A stretch of 37,614 nucleotides of DNA from a virus. The notes under the pieces were generated by a model. It made no database searches, was not told the origin of the DNA, and saw only the letters and a list, made by a program, of their open reading frames with translations. Made by a program: the position numbers and the translations under genes. This document shows positions 31,958 through 37,499 of the stretch, one piece after another (position 1 is the stretch's first letter; each line of letters begins with the position of its first letter). The stretch lies in the IMG/VR virus record IMGVR_UViG_3300048008_000100, positions 1 through 37,614 of that record, one strand, 5' to 3'.

Positions 31958-33598
31958 CTATGCACTCATTGATGATTTAATACGCGGTTCTTTTAGAAAG
32001 CCATCTAGGCGGTCTCTCCAAGTTGACTCACGGCTGACGGGAGTAGGCTGGAAAGCTGCGAACTCCGTCATCATAAGACCTAGCCACGCTAATGCGTCCA
32101 CTTGGTCATCGTGTACCCCGTTGGGGAACCTTAATAGCTCTGCTACCAAAGGCCCAGTGAACACTTCGTTCTTAGGCAGGAATACCATACCCTGCTGCAT
32201 TCGGCCTTGTATTGCTCTGGCACGCGCTTCTTTATCACGTCGTCCCGTCTTCAAATCTTTAAAATACGCTTCGTACAGCCCGCGCTCGCGAACCCTTTTC
32301 TCCAAGAACGGGCCTAGGGCCATTTCTATGTGCCCTTTCTCGATGCCAATTATCGAAGGGTGCCACGTCTCGTATAGGTCTAGTATCTGCTCTACCAGCT
32401 CAAAACCGTCGAATCGGCCTCTGACTACGTCAACGACGTATAGCCTATCGTATTCGTCTACGCCTACTACCATCCCGACTGAGTAGTCGTTGCGGTCATT
32501 CTTACCAATCGCCAAGTCCCATGCGCAGTAATAACGTAACCGATCTAAATCTATCGAGTCCTCGTCGTAATACTGCACCATGTCGCGGTTGAAGTAGTCA
32601 CCATCGTCTGCAACTGGGTTCTGCTGAAACAGTGCTGCCCAGTCTCTGGGGCCTACCGCGTTTCGTATCCGCTCTAGCGCTTTCTCGTCATACCGTTCTC
32701 TATGCAGCGCTTCTCCAGCTGCTCTGAATTCTTCGTCCTCTTCGGCTATTGCTGGGTAGCTAACAACTTCCCACTCATCGCCGCCTTCTTTACCCGCACT
32801 TAGCAGACGACCCGCTAGGTCATCGTCATGCCAACGGGTAAGAATAACCAGCACGCCCCCTCCTGGGGCTAGGCGGGTGTACGCCGTTGACGTATACCAA
32901 TCCCAGTTACTGTCTCTGTTGTTCTGACTCTCCGCATCGTCCCGGTTTTTAACGGGGTCATCGATTACAAGGATATGCGCACCCTTACCCGTGATACCAC
33001 CGCCCACACCGGCTGCTACGAAGCCTCCACCGTTTGCTGTCAGCCAAGCCTCAGCAGACTGCGAATCAGGGTCGAGTCTAGTTTTGAAAGCAGTTTTGTA
33101 AGAAGGCTCACGAAGTAGCTGGCGCACTTTCCTAGAAAACCCCATAGCGAGCGAGCCAGAGTATGAACAGCTGATAAACTCGTGGTCGGGGTTCCGCCCA
33201 AGGTGCCAAGCGGGGAATGCAATTGACGCGAGCGTAGACTTACCGTGCCGAGGCGGCATAAAAAGCATGAGGCGTGGCGACTTCTTGTCCACAACGTCTT
33301 GACTGAACTGCTCAAGGCGGCGGCAGATGTCTTTGTGTACCCATCCGGCATTGTAATCAGGGTTAAACCTCTCAACGAACGGCAATAGCCGCTTTCTAGT
33401 GAGGAACCGCAGTGCGAGTTCCGCCCTAGCCTTGTCTTCTACGGACTCTTCAGCCTCCGCAGGCTCTTCGACGGGCACGTTTTCTGCATCGTCTGCTTTG
33501 CAGTAGACGCATAACCCGTCTATTTCTTCAGAGTACAAGGTTTCTGGGCGTTCTTCCTTGCACCTTTTGCACCGTCTGGTGACTATTTCATCGCTCAA
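31958..33598 (-). CDS. terL: terminase large subunit
   Basis: 546 residues from a TTG at 33598-33596 that overlaps the TerS stop (TTGA). ATPase: Walker A M-P-P-R-H-G-K-S-T at 114-122, Walker B I-L-V-I-D-D-P at 209-215, coupling motif I-L-T-R-W-H at 252-257. Nuclease: Asp360 in C-A-W-D-L-A-I, Glu419 in I-G-I-E-K-G, and H-D-D-Q-V-D-A at 495-501. The protein translocates DNA into the procapsid and cuts it. An N-terminal C10-x2-C13 ... C30-x2-C33 makes a zinc-ribbon-like extension ahead of the usual domain, which is not standard. The alternative ATG at 33591 is out of frame, so TTG is the only start keeping the conserved N-terminus. Confidence 0.95.
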   Translation of the reverse strand: MSDEIVTRRCKRCKEERPETLYSEEIDGLCVYCKADDAENVPVEEPAEAEESVEDKARAELALRFLTRKRLLPFVERFNPDYNAGWVHKDICRRLEQFSQDVVDKKSPRLMLFMPPRHGKSTLASIAFPAWHLGRNPDHEFISCSYSGSLAMGFSRKVRQLLREPSYKTAFKTRLDPDSQSAEAWLTANGGGFVAAGVGGGITGKGAHILVIDDPVKNRDDAESQNNRDSNWDWYTSTAYTRLAPGGGVLVILTRWHDDDLAGRLLSAGKEGGDEWEVVSYPAIAEEDEEFRAAGEALHRERYDEKALERIRNAVGPRDWAALFQQNPVADDGDYFNRDMVQYYDEDSIDLDRLRYYCAWDLAIGKNDRNDYSVGMVVGVDEYDRLYVVDVVRGRFDGFELVEQILDLYETWHPSIIGIEKGHIEMALGPFLEKRVRERGLYEAYFKDLKTGRRDKEARARAIQGRMQQGMVFLPKNEVFTGPLVAELLRFPNGVHDDQVDALAWLGLMMTEFAAFQPTPVSRESTWRDRLDGFLKEPRIKSSMSA

Positions 33599-34113
33599 GT
33601 GGTAGCTGGCTCCAAATAGTCGTCATTTTTACCGGCAATCTTCAACAATTCTTCATCGGTCATGCGCTCTAGCTGCTTAGCGCCCGTGTTTATGTTGATA
33701 TTTACCTGCGGAGTATCGCTATTTGAGGCCAAACCGTGCAATTTCACCAAAGAATCTACAGTATTCTTCATTTCGGTGGCTGTTGCAGAGGCATTATACG
33801 CTTCCATGTACATCATGTGCGCATTTTCTACCTCAAAATGCACTTCTTCGCGCATTTGTTCGCGAAAATACTCAATTGCCTTCTTAACGGCGGGTCTTTT
33901 TGCTGCATCTAGAGCAGTTTGATAGCTAGAATACCCAGCTCCGCGTCCTGCAGCAGCTATACTCATACCGCTGACAATTAGGGATACGAGTTTTTCTTGC
34001 TGGACTGTCAGCTCGTTTAGCTGCAGCCCCATATAAGGCAGTTGAGACTGGAACTCTGTATGTGAGCTAACAAGGTCAGTGGATAACTCTGTCTCTTGTT
34101 TGTTCAGACTCAT
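33595..34113 (-). CDS. terminase small subunit-like
   Basis: 172 residues when started at the ATG 34113-34111, which has GGAG six bases upstream; a longer frame reaches 34167 but with a weaker site and more overlap. Residues about 35-75 (L-T-V-Q-Q-E-K-L-V-S-L-I-V-S-G-M-S-I-A-A-A-G-R-G-A-G-Y-S-S) form a helix-turn-helix of the sort that binds the pac/cos site in small terminases. A helical middle and the end M-T-D-E-E-L-L-K-I-A-G follow. The stop overlaps the TerL TTG start. Position immediately before TerL supports the call. The exact subfamily is not recognised. Confidence 0.8.
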   Translation of the reverse strand: MSLNKQETELSTDLVSSHTEFQSQLPYMGLQLNELTVQQEKLVSLIVSGMSIAAAGRGAGYSSYQTALDAAKRPAVKKAIEYFREQMREEVHFEVENAHMMYMEAYNASATATEMKNTVDSLVKLHGLASNSDTPQVNININTGAKQLERMTDEELLKIAGKNDDYLEPATT

Positions 34114-34345
34114 CAAGTACTCCGTCGTCCAGAAACACGAAAATAGGGGCCTCTGGCCCAAGTTCATCTATACCTAGCATATGCAGATAGTCTACTAAGG
34201 TTATCCCTTCATACCCGAGCTGAGACAGTATCCATTGTGCTCTGTAACCGTCATATACTAGGACTTCACGGTCGTTTGAGCGTAACCCCGTGCCAATTAA
34301 CGCTTCGTCGAAGCCTTTGACGCCTACCATCTGTCTACTGCTCAT
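34076..34345 (-). CDS. GFDEALIG-family small phage protein
   Basis: 89 residues, MSSRQMVGVKGFDEALIGTG. G-F-D-E-A-L-I-G-x-G-x-R followed by V-L-V-Y-D-G-Y-R-A-Q-W-I-L and D-Y-L-H-M-L-G-I-D-E-L, ending E-A-P-I-F-V-F-L, is the pattern of a widespread small phage protein, mostly found near early or packaging genes, without known activity. The protein is acidic and probably alpha/beta. It precedes TerS with 38 bases of overlap and follows the HNH nuclease by 25 bases. This family being next to terminase in several phages might suggest a packaging link, but this is unproven. Confidence 0.65.
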   Translation of the reverse strand: MSSRQMVGVKGFDEALIGTGLRSNDREVLVYDGYRAQWILSQLGYEGITLVDYLHMLGIDELGPEAPIFVFLDDGVLDESEQTRDRVIH

Positions 34346-34370
34346 GGGCGAATATTAGCCTAACTTATAC

Positions 34371-34865
34371 TTAATCACAAGAATGGTCGTGAATCGTTTT
34401 TACCCACCAGTAGAAGTCACTTGTACTTAAGCTGTGGCGCATCAGATTAACCCTAGTACATACCAACTGTACGTTACCCGGGATATAGCCTTTTTCGGAG
34501 TCTATACGGTCTACGGACGCATTTAAATCTTTACGCCCGCCCCCGTCACTGTGGTGTGTCATGTGGACACCGGACAGCGCACAACGGCCATCGTTCTCGG
34601 TCCATAGGTTTTTTAGGTGGTCTTCGGTTATAGAGAACTCATTTACAGGGGCATCTTTCCTAGAGACTCTGTTTTTTGTCCTTACCCAGAGATGATGTAG
34701 AAACGATTCGTAGCTGGCGCTAACTCGGCTGCGCCTTTGAAGTTCTACGCACTCATAACACACTTTTCGTTTAAACGAAGTTTCGCTACGAATACCGAAC
34801 TCTGGCAGCGGCTTCGTCTTCTCGCATATTTTGCAGTACTGCGTCTTGTCTTTCATGCGGGGCAT
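34371..34865 (-). CDS. HNH endonuclease with N-terminal zinc ribbon
   Basis: 164 residues. C11-x2-C14 and C36-x2-C39 form a zinc ribbon. G-R-C-A-L-S-G-V at 93-100 and A-S-V-D-R-I-D-S-E-K-G-Y-I-P-G-N-V-Q-L-V-C at 116-136 with V-N-L-M-R are the classical phage HNH signature, in which Asp/His side chains position the metal and N-V-Q-L the ring. HNH proteins beside terminases can assist cleavage of concatemers, as in HK97-type systems; alternatively it is a free-standing homing nuclease. It is the first gene of the late leftward block. The ribosome binding site is weak (AAG). Confidence 0.9.
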   Translation of the reverse strand: MPRMKDKTQYCKICEKTKPLPEFGIRSETSFKRKVCYECVELQRRSRVSASYESFLHHLWVRTKNRVSRKDAPVNEFSITEDHLKNLWTENDGRCALSGVHMTHHSDGGGRKDLNASVDRIDSEKGYIPGNVQLVCTRVNLMRHSLSTSDFYWWVKTIHDHSCD

Positions 34866-35155
34866 CTTACTTGTTTTGCTGGTTTATTAGCAAGTTATCG
34901 TACTGCGCGGGGCTATTTTTACTAGAAAAAATTTTATAAAAAAAAATTTGGTTTTACTTTCAGAATCACTCACTCACTATCTCCCCCTTCCGTTATTAAC
35001 CGACCCCCTCCCCCCGATTTCCGATTTGGAACCTTGTTTCGTTTTTGCTTTTAGGAACCTTGTCTCTCAGTAACCCCCCAGCACTCACGAGTTCCTCGTT
35101 CGTGGTTAGCATTGTTTGTGTAACAACTTATATCAATTAACAAAGGATCAATATC
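34866..35155. promoter_or_regulatory. divergent control region between late and early blocks
   Basis: Gene-free stretch of 290 bases between the HNH start (leftward) and a rightward microgene. It holds an A/T block at 34915-34962 with a 9-base A run. A C-rich tract follows (34982-34986, 35004-35008, 35010-35015), so the opposite strand is G-rich. Next are a tandem CCGATTT repeat at 35014-35027, two GGAACCTTGT copies at 35028-35037 and 35054-35063, and a hairpin ACGAG-TTC-CTCGT at 35087-35099. It should contain at least one promoter in each direction; none is a strong consensus match. The A/T block could be the -10 area (TATAAA) for the leftward late transcript. Confidence 0.5.
35106..35134 (+). 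promoter_or_regulatory. weak sigma70-like promoter candidate for the rightward block
   Basis: TTAGCA, a 17-base spacer and TATATC (4 of 6 at each element) lie 22 bases ahead of the first rightward microgene. The spacing is ideal but the matches are only partial, so this is a candidate, supported mainly by its position. Confidence 0.25.
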
Positions 35156-35278
35156 ATGCTCATACTCGCCTTTATTCAAGAACAAATATCTTACGCAACA
35201 CCCGGTGAACTCATCGCTACTGGCCTTCTGCTCCCCATCTTTATCTTCGACATATACGCTCTCATCAAGGACTACTAA
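35156..35278 (+). CDS. 40-residue membrane microprotein
   Basis: A short frame from ATG 35156 to TAA 35278 with the Shine-Dalgarno AAAGGA eight bases upstream. The product MLILAFIQEQISYATPGELI continues A-T-G-L-L-L-P-I-F-I-F-D-I-Y-A-L-I and ends K-D-Y, so most of it is one hydrophobic span. Its ribosome binding site lies in an AACAAAGGA context repeated before two other rightward genes. It is the first gene of the early side. Early phage membrane microproteins often inhibit host functions or block superinfection, but nothing specific is recognised here. Confidence 0.6.
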   Translation: MLILAFIQEQISYATPGELIATGLLLPIFIFDIYALIKDY

Positions 35279-35280
35279 CC

Positions 35281-35391
35281 ATGAAAAAGAAATCATTCGA
35301 ATCAATCATCGCTGACCTTACAGGTGTTGTCTTATGTGGCCTTTATGGTCTGTTCTTCGTCTACCTAATATGTGGCACTCTCTGGTGGTAA
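35281..35391 (+). CDS. 36-residue membrane microprotein
   Basis: From ATG 35281 to TAA 35391; AAGGA sits nine bases upstream, inside the end of the preceding microgene, whose stop is two bases before. The product begins MKKKSFESIIADLTGVVLCG and ends F-F-V-Y-L-I-C-G-T-L-W-W: a basic start then one strongly hydrophobic segment with two cysteines. Positive-inside rule would place the N-terminus in the cytoplasm. It is likely co-expressed with the 40-residue protein as a membrane pair. No family is recognised. Confidence 0.55.
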   Translation: MKKKSFESIIADLTGVVLCGLYGLFFVYLICGTLWW

Positions 35392-35455
35392 GTAACCACT
35401 AACATAGAACGGTAGCCCCCAGCATTAGCAATCCCCACACAACGGAGCATTAACA

Positions 35456-35653
35456 ATGTCATTTATCACTGACTTTAAAGAAGTAAAAGAAACAGCTGCC
35501 AAGCACAACTACTCTCACTCAAATTGGGAGACCTTTAAGATCGCAGCAAGAATAACGGCCAAGCGCAACCAACAAGGATTAATCGTCCTAGGTACGTTCT
35601 TACTGTTCAGCGACATCGTCCTTACCTTAGCGTTGTTACTTGAGCGTGGATAA
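35456..35653 (+). CDS. 65-residue membrane protein
   Basis: MSFITDFKEVKETAAKHNYS is hydrophilic and followed by a basic helix (K-I-A-A-R-I-T-A-K-R-N-Q-Q) and a single C-terminal span (L-I-V-L-G-T-F-L-L-F-S-D-I-V-L-T-L-A-L-L-L). The GGAG ribosome binding site lies eight bases before the ATG. It is the third membrane microprotein in a row on the early side and the last gene before the repeat-rich gap. Function unknown; a tail-anchored early protein affecting the host membrane is one possibility. Confidence 0.65.
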   Translation: MSFITDFKEVKETAAKHNYSHSNWETFKIAARITAKRNQQGLIVLGTFLLFSDIVLTLALLLERG

Positions 35654-36047
35654 GGGTCATTTAGCCGCTGTCCTCGGCCCACGGGCCTCGGTCATCGCCC
35701 CCACGGGATGTGTGCAGCTAACTCAAATGTGTGCAGCAAACAGAGCTTTCCCTGCACACATTACAACTCATTGATTTACTTAACAATTACATCAATGTGT
35801 TCAGTGTGTTCAGTGTGTTCACCCTTTTTCACACTTAATATATATACATTTTGTATTTTTAAAAAACATTTCCTTTTGAACTTAGAAGAAGAAATAGACG
35901 AACACACTGCACACATCAATGTTTATGCGGCCTGTAGCTCGATTTTGCCTGCACACATGCCTGCACACATTGCTGCACACACCCCTGTTTGCTGCACACA
36001 TTTCACGATTTACTGTATAAATTAACAGCTAACAAAGGACACTAACC
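35654..36047 (+). other. repeat-rich gene-free stretch; candidate replication origin or master operator
   Basis: 394 bases without a convincing gene. ATGTGTGCAG occurs at 35708-35717 and 35727-35736. Its complement CTGCACACA(T/C) occurs at 35752-35761, 35907-35916, 35949-35958, 35961-35970, 35973-35982 and 35992-36001. A 9-bp unit (A/G)TGTGTTCA is repeated three times in tandem at 35795-35821, with an inverted partial copy GAACACAC at 35900-35907. Between the groups lies an AT-rich core at about 35825-35880. This clustering of iterons around a melting-prone core is typical of theta-type origins; a large operator is the alternative. Confidence 0.6.
35725..36003. repeat. perfect 19-bp inverted repeat bounding 241 bases
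   Basis: Left arm AAATGTGTGCAGCAAACAG at 35725-35743; right arm CTGTTTGCTGCACACATTT at 35985-36003. The arms are exact reverse complements and embed one ten-base iteron each. An internal CATTGAT/ATCAATG pair at 35769-35775 and 35791-35797 forms a further stem. No duplicated target site flanks the arms, so a transposon-like origin is not supported. Confidence 0.85.
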
Positions 36048-36281
36048 GTGGACAAAGAACCTCTAACTACTATCACTGCTAACTGTCAGCTATGCACTCG
36101 CACAGACCAGTTATCTGTACCAACTGAAACACTAAATAAGTATCTCAACTCAAATGATGTGATTCAGAATGTATTCGCTAGAGACCAATTCACCCCGGAA
36201 GAACGAGAGATAATCATGGCTAAGAAGACCTCATTCTATCTATGCCCAGTATGTTGGAATAACTCATTTCCAGACGAATAG
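36048..36281 (+). CDS. small zinc-ribbon-like phage protein
   Basis: 77 residues from a GTG at 36048, eight bases after AAAGGA in the AACAAAGGA context. N-C13-Q-L-C16 and L-C66-P-V-C69-W give a C-x2-C ... C-x2-C pair that likely holds one zinc. The segment Q-F-T-P-E-E-R-E-I-I-M before the second pair recalls a widespread family of small phage and plasmid proteins of the form 'CxxC ... F-p-x-x-s-x-x-e-r-e-x-l ... C-p-x-C-w'. Function is unknown. It is the first gene to the right of the repeat-rich region and may be controlled by it. Confidence 0.7.
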   Translation: MDKEPLTTITANCQLCTRTDQLSVPTETLNKYLNSNDVIQNVFARDQFTPEEREIIMAKKTSFYLCPVCWNNSFPDE

Positions 36282-36343
36282 GCTCCTCGTTCCTCGTCGC
36301 CTGTAAGCATTAACCGTGAACCACCAACAAAGGATATTTAACC

Positions 36344-36547
36344 ATGTTCAAACAAACAGCATTGCAAGCAGTAACCTCAGCTAAACCAACACTAATCAAA
36401 GTGTGGAACCACCTAAAAGAAAACCCTTCAGACGCTATTCTTGGTGTTATGGCAATCACGATGCTTGGCATTGACGATTCACTAGACCAAATAGAAGAGA
36501 TGGAAGAACTTCAAACTATCATCGATGTTAATAACTACAGAGGATAA
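36344..36547 (+). CDS. hypothetical small phage protein
   Basis: 67 residues, MFKQTALQAVTSAKPTLIKV, with AAAGGA nine bases before the ATG and the same AACAAAGGA context as its neighbours. The middle (A-I-L-G-V-M-A-I-T-M-L-G-I-D-D) is hydrophobic enough for one short span, and the end is acidic (Q-I-E-E-M-E-E-L-Q-T-I-I-D-V-N-N-Y). Its end supplies the AGAGGA ribosome binding site of the next short gene. I do not recognise it. The intergenic gap before it contains CTCGTTCCTCGTCG, related to the hairpin near 35090. Confidence 0.55.
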   Translation: MFKQTALQAVTSAKPTLIKVWNHLKENPSDAILGVMAITMLGIDDSLDQIEEMEELQTIIDVNNYRG

Positions 36548-36552
36548 GCCTT

Positions 36553-36711
36553 ATGTATATGCATTCGTTAAACACTGACCACTGGTCATGGGTATTAGAT
36601 AGTGAAACCGAGCAAGACCAACCAACCAATAACAATGGAGAATTAACCAATGAACAACTCATCAACGACCAATTCAACAGCCAATTCAACGGAGACACCA
36701 TCAGTGAATAA
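36553..36711 (+). CDS. 52-residue Asn-rich protein overlapping the next gene
   Basis: ATG 36553 to TAA 36711, with AGAGGA eight bases upstream. The product starts MYMHSLNTDHWSWVLDSETE and continues with an asparagine/glutamine-rich tail (Q-P-T-N-N-N-G-E-L-T-N-E-Q-L-I-N). Its last 62 bases overlap the next gene in another frame, and the next gene's ribosome binding site lies inside it. Both frames show Asn/Gln/Thr richness in the overlap, as the AAC/CAA-rich DNA dictates. The good ribosome binding site supports translation; whether the protein matters or it only couples translation is open. Confidence 0.45.
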   Translation: MYMHSLNTDHWSWVLDSETEQDQPTNNNGELTNEQLINDQFNSQFNGDTISE

Positions 36712-37345
36712 TTCATTCATCGAACAAGCAATCAGCAAGCTAGCAGAGCAAAACTCCTCATCAACAGGTAAAGCAGCGCGTGTCGTAGAAGCACAGGATC
36801 ACAAGAACCCAGCAAATCGCATCGCTCTTGCATACCTTCAGCTGTCTCGCGAGCGTCTAGAAGCCGCCAAAGCAGAGAAAGCAACAGGCGTCAGGGGCAC
36901 AGACCCCATCGTCAAGCCAGAGCTAATGCTTAGCTTTGTGCAAAACGTAATGAACCAAGTATGTTGGAACGCACGACGTCTAGTTGTAGCTAACTCAGCA
37001 GAAGACTTTGCCAACGGCATCGACTTCAGCCAAGACGTAGCAGAACAGACAGGCGTCAGCAGCGAGACAGAAAACGTCAATCAATTCGTTGACGACGACT
37101 TCATGACGCTCAACAACGTACAGACATGGCTCGGTGCGCAGATGTCATACCTCGACGACATACAGCCTCTGTTCTACTTTGCGCAGTCAGAAGAAGTAGA
37201 CGGTGAATGGGTGCAGACGCATCAATCTATGAGCTTCTACGATGCACAGTGCTCAATGACAGAGATCATCGAATCGCTAGACGACAAGAACGTAGTCAAG
37301 CAGCGATCAGAAGCAGCATCAATGGACTTCAGCGCAGCAGCTTAA
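36650..37345 (+). CDS. hypothetical early phage protein
   Basis: 231 residues with GGAGA eight bases before the ATG. The first 22 residues are Asn/Ser/Thr-rich and probably disordered (MNNSSTTNSTANSTETPSVN). The rest is mainly helical, with a conserved-looking centre (P-E-L-M-L-S-F-V-Q-N-V-M-N-Q-V-C-W-N-A-R-R-L-V-V) and an acidic second half (F-V-D-D-D-F-M-T-L-N-N-V-Q-T-W-L-G-A-Q-M-S-Y-L). No catalytic motif or membrane span. It is the largest rightward gene seen and ends just before a strong terminator, so it closes a transcription unit. Codon choice is more C-ending than in the late genes, which may reflect different expression or origin. Confidence 0.75.
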   Translation: MNNSSTTNSTANSTETPSVNNSFIEQAISKLAEQNSSSTGKAARVVEAQDHKNPANRIALAYLQLSRERLEAAKAEKATGVRGTDPIVKPELMLSFVQNVMNQVCWNARRLVVANSAEDFANGIDFSQDVAEQTGVSSETENVNQFVDDDFMTLNNVQTWLGAQMSYLDDIQPLFYFAQSEEVDGEWVQTHQSMSFYDAQCSMTEIIESLDDKNVVKQRSEAASMDFSAAA

Positions 37346-37358
37346 GTCCTTAACCAAG

Positions 37359-37391
37359 AACCCACTGGCTTCACGGTCAGTGGGTTTTTTT
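37359..37391 (+). terminator. intrinsic terminator closing the early transcription unit
   Basis: A perfect 9-bp stem AACCCACTG / CAGTGGGTT with a 10-base loop, then seven T residues (37385-37391). It begins 14 bases after the 231-residue gene. This is a textbook rho-independent terminator in the rightward direction. Confidence 0.93.
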
Positions 37392-37415
37392 ATGCCCGAA
37401 CCGTTCCAGGCTGGC

Positions 37416-37499
37416 ATGAGCTTAACAGCGTGCCCAACTACTATCATCGCTGAAAGCCAACAGCTGACAGCGTGCCCGCACATGGAAGCTGTCAAATGA
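37416..37499 (+). CDS. 27-residue microprotein, possible coupled leader
   Basis: The frame is open from ATG 37392, but that ATG follows directly on the terminator's T run with no ribosome binding site. ATG 37416, preceded by AGG five bases away, is the better start. The product MSLTACPTTIIAESQQLTAC ends P-H-M-E-A-V-K and contains the unit (S/Q)-L-T-A-C-P twice. The TGA overlaps the next start as ATGA. It may act mainly to couple translation of the following membrane protein. No family is recognised. Confidence 0.35.
   Translation: MSLTACPTTIIAESQQLTACPHMEAVK

Noticed and set aside
35051-35305. 84-residue leftward frame opposite the first early microgenes
   Set aside because: The opposite strand has two well-spaced microgenes with Shine-Dalgarno sites; this frame has low-quality composition and no such site.
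35725-36003. MITE or small transposable element suggested by the inverted arms
   Set aside because: No target-site duplication, no transposase, and internal repeats match iteron organisation instead.
35708-36025. 105-residue rightward frame with many cysteines and A-H-x-P-A-H repeats
   Set aside because: It is the translation of the TGTGTGCAG/CTGCACACA repeats, has no good ribosome binding site and odd composition; the repeats explain it better than a protein.
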